From Candidatus Woesearchaeota archaeon (GTDB lineage Archaea; Nanobdellota; Nanobdellia; SCGC-AAA011-G17; VGLX01), in assembly GCA_016866645.1 (NCBI GenBank), contig VGLX01000037.1:1-8569 (forward strand): a stretch of 8,569 bases of DNA. The letters run 5' to 3'. The first letter of the stretch is position 1; every line of letters begins with the position of its first letter. A model generated the notes under the pieces. That model saw nothing but the letters and a program-made list of their open reading frames with translations, was not told the origin of the DNA and searched no databases. The translations under genes and the position numbers were made by a program. Below, piece after piece: positions 6,404-8,569 of the stretch.

Positions 6404-6452
6404 TCAGGCGGGACAAACAAGCTTGAGCTTGTTAACAATCCTACTTTAGGAC
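6404..6452 (+). other. tRNA-Leu intron 3 (49 nt, canonical position 37/38)
   Basis: The central helix is CTTA (6398-6401) with TAGG (6447-6450), one pair being U-G. The bulges are AGT (6402-6404) and ACA (6451-6453). The outer helix is the anticodon stem CAGGA/TCCTG, available in full only after intron 2 is removed. The intron also contains a seven-pair hairpin AACAAGC/GCTTGTT (6416-6422 with 6427-6433) with loop TTGA. An alternative pairing AAGT/ACTT (6401-6404 with 6443-6446) competes with the splice fold. Confidence 0.82.
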
Positions 6453-6476
6453 ATCCTGTCCCTTAGTGGGTTCGAG

Positions 6477-6506
6477 ATCAAAGACAAACTTTGTCCTTGA
6501 CGAAAA
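6477..6506 (+). other. tRNA-Leu intron 4 (30 nt, position 51/52)
   Basis: The central helix is TTCG (6471-6474) with CGAA (6501-6504), four Watson-Crick pairs. The bulges are AGA (6475-6477) and AAG (6505-6507). The inner stem is TCAA/TTGA, one A-C mismatch, then GACAA/TTGTC with a three-base loop. There is no clear outer helix. Removal rebuilds the T stem GAGGG/CCCTT, which is broken in the unspliced gene. Confidence 0.85.
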
Positions 6507-6531
6507 GGTTCAAATCCCTTCCCCTGCATCA

Positions 6532-6537
6532 TTTTTT
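6532..6537 (+). terminator. T-run after tRNA-Leu
   Basis: Six T begin four bases after the discriminator base, a plausible end for the tRNA transcript. Confidence 0.45.
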
Positions 6538-6562
6538 ATAATTCTAGAAGAACAGCAAGCAT

Positions 6563-6865
6563 TCATGAGTTACCGAACCATCTTTCAAACGCTTCGTCAA
6601 CATTCATAACGCGTGGATGTATAGACCTATCCAGCTCATGGTCCGCGTCTTCCTGGATTTTTATAAGCGGTAAGTCTTCCGGATGTTTTTCTAAACATTC
6701 ACTGCACCATTCGCTGCAATCCTTCCATTCTTTCAAGAACCATAATGCTGCTGCTTTCCACTGTAGAAGCTTTAGGTTATCAGGGTATTTCTCAAGGGAT
6801 TCATCGCAGCATTTAAGGCAATCGTTAAACGATTTAGTCCGATATGCTGATTCAACTCTGAACAT
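6563..6865 (-). CDS. TPR-like repeat protein, probably a 5'-truncated remnant
   Basis: The readable 100 residues carry helical repeats of about 34 residues of tetratricopeptide type. Each unit ends in a helix of the form C-x2-x-L-E-K-[YH]-P-x-[DN]: SLEKYPDN and CLEKHPED. The same frame stays open upstream of this ATG to 6958. There it continues the repeat, with AECLKKYPKD at about 6880-6910 and NYRDLFDW up to 6934. The gene was therefore once longer: the ATG at 6865 is an internal methionine and no start codon exists further up. Homology stops near 6938, where a stop codon soon follows (6959-6961) and a different gene begins on the other strand. TPR domains mediate protein contacts; a partner cannot be named. 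No promoter is visible for the short form, so it may be dead. It converges on the tRNA gene. Confidence 0.6.
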   Translation of the reverse strand: MFRVESAYRTKSFNDCLKCCDESLEKYPDNLKLLQWKAAALWFLKEWKDCSEWCSECLEKHPEDLPLIKIQEDADHELDRSIHPRVMNVDEAFERWFGNS

Positions 6866-6931
6866 GATAAAGTCTATATCTTTCGGATATTTTTTGAGGC
6901 ATTCAGCAGACCAGTCAAATAGATCCCTATA

Positions 6932-6945
6932 ATTCTTGCAAGGGA
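6932..6945. other. Rearrangement junction joining two gene fragments head to head
   Basis: Leftward on the minus strand, TPR-repeat coding begins at about 6937. Rightward on the plus strand, phosphatidyltransferase-like coding can be read from about 6935. Both frames lack a usable start codon on the family-typical side of this point. This suggests a deletion or inversion that removed both 5' ends, although an assembly join cannot be excluded. Confidence 0.5.
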
Positions 6946-6976
6946 CGATATCCGCTGGTTATGGCTTGTCTCACTG

Positions 6977-7462
6977 ATGATAGTTTTCCAATACGTGACC
7001 GACCTTTTTGACGGCGCTGTCGGAAGATACAGGAATACAGGCCTTGTCAAGTGGGGATATTACATGGACCACTTCTTAGACTACATATTCCTTTGCTCTG
7101 TGCTCATAGCATACATGTTCCTCGTTCCGGATAACATGAAATGGATACAGTTCTTCATCTTGGCATTGTTCGGAGCGTTCATGGTCAACTCTTACCTCTC
7201 TTTCGCATCGACCAACGAGTTCAAGATAGAGTACCTGAAAATCGGCCCTACAGAAGTACGCCTGGGATTTATCATTGCCAACACGTTATGGATAGTCTTT
7301 GGGCATACTTACCTTAAATGGAGCCTGCCTTTCGTGCTAGTGGCTTCTATACTAGGCTTGACGTTCACAGTCTACAGGACTCAGAAGCATATATGGTCTA
7401 TTGATATGGAAGAGGAAAAAAAAGTAACTCTTTTACGAAACTATAGACGGATTAGGCTTTAG
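6977..7462 (+). CDS. CDP-alcohol phosphatidyltransferase, N-terminally truncated
   Basis: This 161-residue membrane protein belongs to the family that swaps CMP on a CDP-linked lipid or alcohol for another alcohol to make phospholipids. The metal-binding signature is D9-x2-D12-G13-x2-G16-R17-x9-G27-x3-D31-x3-D35. All four aspartates are present; Gly replaces the usual Ala before Arg, and the spacer is nine rather than eight. Membrane segments lie at about 36-52, 55-75, 96-110 and 115-135, with the family-like GPTEVRLG between the middle two and a charged tail after 136. Family members normally have one or two further membrane helices before the signature. Here only eight residues precede it, or about 26 if the frame is read back to the stop at 6920-6922 (DDIRWLWLVSL). 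No ribosome site or TATA box precedes the ATG. The head of the gene is probably lost and activity is doubtful. Confidence 0.75.
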   Translation: MIVFQYVTDLFDGAVGRYRNTGLVKWGYYMDHFLDYIFLCSVLIAYMFLVPDNMKWIQFFILALFGAFMVNSYLSFASTNEFKIEYLKIGPTEVRLGFIIANTLWIVFGHTYLKWSLPFVLVASILGLTFTVYRTQKHIWSIDMEEEKKVTLLRNYRRIRL

Positions 7463-7546
7463 GGACATCCTCTGGGAAGCGTGAATTTTGAGGTTATAGC
7501 CTTTCTTTTACGTTCTTTATGTTTTTCTGTCGTAGGTTTGAGAAAT

Positions 7547-7560
7547 AGAAAAATTTTTCT
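7547..7560. repeat. 14-base perfect palindrome in the transposon's left flank
   Basis: AGAAAAATTTTTCT reads the same on both strands. It lies in the 179-base gap between the phosphatidyltransferase and transposase genes. It could be a terminator, part of the element's left end, or chance in AT-rich DNA. That gap otherwise shows only the transposase promoter and hairpin. Confidence 0.35.
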
Positions 7561-7572
7561 GCTTATTTTGCT

Positions 7573-7580
7573 GTTATAAT
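7573..7580 (+). promoter_or_regulatory. TATA box of the transposase gene
   Basis: GTTATAAT is centred about 26 bases before 7603, so transcription should begin inside the left arm of the hairpin at 7601-7638. Confidence 0.45.
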
Positions 7581-7600
7581 GCGTATAGAGGGAGTTTGAG

Positions 7601-7638
7601 GGGTTCCTGCCCTTTTGAGTTGTAAAAAGGAGGAACCC
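7601..7638 (+). promoter_or_regulatory. Hairpin enclosing the transposase ribosome site
   Basis: GGGTTCCT (7601-7608) pairs perfectly with AGGAACCC (7631-7638). Inside it, CC/GG and TTTT/AAAA extend the stem around one bulged G and one C-A mismatch to a seven-base loop (7617-7623). The Shine-Dalgarno AAGGAGG (7627-7633), eight bases before the ATG at 7642, is wholly within the stem. Messages reading in from outside would fold and hide it, while messages from the element's own promoter would lack part of the left arm. Confidence 0.55.
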
Positions 7639-7641
7639 AAA

Positions 7642-8538
7642 ATGAAATCTGAAAAGAAGAAGGAGTTGAAGTTAATAAAATTTCTGAAACTGTTGTTCAA
7701 GCTTTTGGAGCTTATCGAGTTCCCAAAATATTCCAGCAAGTTTAGCAAGAAGACTTTTGATAACTGGCAGCTTTTCGCTTTGCTGGTTTTGAGGCAAAAA
7801 TCTAGGAAGAGTTATGATGATTTTGTCGAAGAGTGGTTACCTTGTTGCACAGTTATCCTTGATTTTTTGAAGCTTGACAGGGTCCCTTCAAGTAGTTGTT
7901 TGAAAAAGTTTGCTAAACGTCTCAAAGCAAGCTGGGCGCATTCAATTTTCGGAGAAATTCCCGAACTTGCAAGTCTTAAAGATTTGATTGTGGGAATAGA
8001 CGGGACGACTAACAGCACGAAGTACGGGAGCAGGCACTACTATCTCAGGGTAGGCATAAAAGTGAAAAAGAAAGACAGTGTCAAATGGGTCAGCGTCGTC
8101 GACTTGATACACCAGCTGATCCTTGTGATGAAAATCCGGAAAAAAGCAAGACATGACAACGTAGATTTCAAGCCATCCATGAGAAAAGCCAGGAAAGCGA
8201 CTACGATAAAAAGAGGCGTGGGCGACAAAGGATTCGACGCTGAAAAAAACTATGAGCTGTTCGAAGAAGAAATAGGGGGTGAGTTTATCGCACCACCAAA
8301 AAATAAAGACGTCCCGATATGGAAGACAAAAGGACAGCACAGAAAAGACATGAAAAAATACTTCCCAAAAACAAAATACTCGCCAAGAAGCAAAAACGAG
8401 ACAGTAATCAGCGTAATCAAAAGAAAAATGGGGGACGCGCTGTATTCAGTCAAGTTCCACATGAGAAAAATAGAACTCCTCATGCGAGCCGTAGCATACG
8501 ACATCGACCGACTAATCAAGCTAGGGGTGGAAATATGA
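7642..8538 (+). CDS. IS5-like DDE transposase
   Basis: This 298-residue basic transposase has an RNase H-type catalytic core. The DDE residues can be placed at Asp120 (VGIDGT), Asp195 (VGDKGFD) and Glu253 (NETVISVIKRKMG), with the K/R after Glu typical of IS4/IS5 relatives. The N-terminal 100 residues form the helical DNA-binding part, including FSKKTFDNWQLFALLVLRQ (34-52), of the kind seen in IS5-group proteins. The frame is unbroken and all catalytic residues are present, so the enzyme may be active. An in-frame TTG lies at 7615, but the ATG at 7642 has a strong ribosome site eight bases upstream and is preferred. Its stop overlaps the ATG of a further ORF. Family placement is by motif; IS4 or IS1182 relatives are less likely alternatives. 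Confidence 0.88.
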   Translation: MKSEKKKELKLIKFLKLLFKLLELIEFPKYSSKFSKKTFDNWQLFALLVLRQKSRKSYDDFVEEWLPCCTVILDFLKLDRVPSSSCLKKFAKRLKASWAHSIFGEIPELASLKDLIVGIDGTTNSTKYGSRHYYLRVGIKVKKKDSVKWVSVVDLIHQLILVMKIRKKARHDNVDFKPSMRKARKATTIKRGVGDKGFDAEKNYELFEEEIGGEFIAPPKNKDVPIWKTKGQHRKDMKKYFPKTKYSPRSKNETVISVIKRKMGDALYSVKFHMRKIELLMRAVAYDIDRLIKLGVEI

Positions 8539-8569
8539 CCGAATTTTTCACAAAAAACGATGACCACCA
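8535..8569 (+). CDS. Start of an ORF overlapping the transposase stop (partial)
   Basis: ATGA at 8535-8538 joins the transposase stop to a new ATG in another frame, and GGGGTGG (8524-8530) sits at ribosome-site distance. Eleven codons can be read (MTEFFTKNDDH) before the window ends, without a stop. It may be a translationally coupled passenger gene of the element, or chance; the product is not recognisable. Confidence 0.35.
   Translation, partial: MTEFFTKNDDH

Larger units (their letters stand above)
6307..6528 (+). tRNA. tRNA-Leu(UAA) interrupted by four BHB introns
   Basis: The acceptor stem is GCAGGGG (6307-6313) with CCCCTGC (6521-6527) and discriminator A6528. The exons are 6307-6314, 6347-6371, 6397-6403, 6453-6476 and 6507-6528, together 86 nt, a normal class II length. 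Joined, they give a D arm (GCA/TGC with GG at 6357-6358) and a five-pair anticodon stem CAGGA/TCCTG. The loop is C-TTAAG-A, with anticodon UAA at 6400-6402. The variable arm is CCC/GGG (6460-6470), and the T stem GAGGG/CCCTT holds loop TTCAAAT. CCA is not encoded; TCA follows instead. Introns lie at tRNA positions 8/9, 30/31, 37/38 and 51/52 and total 136 nt, 61 percent of the gene. Each boundary falls at the same place, after the second base of a three-base bulge next to a four-pair helix. The chance of this arising without real splicing is small. Exon 3 is only seven bases and holds the anticodon. Confidence 0.93.
7573..8569 (+). mobile_element. IS5-like insertion sequence, right end outside the window
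   Basis: The element is recognised from its DDE transposase with its own promoter and regulatory hairpin. Neither terminal inverted repeat nor target duplication could be found, because the right end is not present in the window. The left boundary given is only the promoter; the true end may lie anywhere between 7463 and 7573. Confidence 0.6.

Noticed and set aside
6307..6528. Reading this RNA as tmRNA, as a group I intron in tRNA-Leu(UAA), or as a set of split tRNA pieces
   Set aside because: There is no tag-peptide frame or Ala-type acceptor. The introns are far too short for group I and not at the usual site in the anticodon. All exons are in order on one strand, and the BHB folds account for every boundary.
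6449..7471. GGACATCCT occurs in the tRNA gene (6449-6457) and again after the phosphatidyltransferase gene (7463-7471), suggesting an attachment-site duplication
   Set aside because: A nine-base match is expected many times by chance in 8.5 kb, and the flanks do not match.
7540..8569. GAAAAATT at the left flank (7548-7555) and, inverted, near the right edge as terminal repeats of the insertion sequence
   Set aside because: Only a short AT-rich match, and the copy at the right would fall inside the ORF that overlaps the transposase; the true right end is probably outside the window.
1..8569. CRISPR array or direct-repeat cluster
   Set aside because: No regularly spaced repeats were seen on either strand.

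Overview
The window looks archaeal. Most genes sit 25-30 bases behind an A/T-rich TATA-like box with almost no 5' leader, and others have an AGGAGG-type ribosome site. Transcripts appear to end in bare T-runs. The one tRNA lacks an encoded CCA and is broken by introns that fold into bulge-helix-bulge (BHB) splice motifs, which are specific to archaea among prokaryotes. Small single-gene units and relaxed BHB introns would fit a DPANN-type or other deep-branching archaeon, but the lineage is an inference and no gene here fixes it.

Layout, left to right: a Trm112-like zinc protein (minus) and deoxyribose-phosphate aldolase deoC (plus) diverge from a palindromic TATA element. Then come a two-iron superoxide reductase (desulfoferrodoxin), a solitary beta-type DNA methyltransferase with an SPPY motif, and an FKBP-type prolyl isomerase. 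A convergent terminator separates these from a minus-strand GT-B glycosyltransferase. That gene diverges from a GH1 beta-glycosidase, which is followed by a fusion of a nucleoside-deoxyribosyltransferase-like domain to a Nudix hydrolase. Next is tRNA-Leu(UAA), 222 bases long, interrupted by four introns; removing them leaves a normal 86-nt class II tRNA. The last 2 kb looks rearranged: a TPR-repeat gene (minus) and a CDP-alcohol phosphatidyltransferase gene (plus) meet head to head near 6938, both apparently without their N-termini. An IS5-like DDE transposase follows, whose ribosome site lies in a hairpin, and then the first codons of an overlapping ORF run off the edge.

The genes do not form one pathway. 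They look like independent housekeeping units: tRNA-methyltransferase cofactor, deoxyribose salvage, oxygen defence, protein folding, sugar transfer and hydrolysis, and nucleotide sanitation. The most notable element is the four-intron tRNA, including a 7-nt micro-exon that carries the anticodon. The second is the rearrangement junction beside the transposon.
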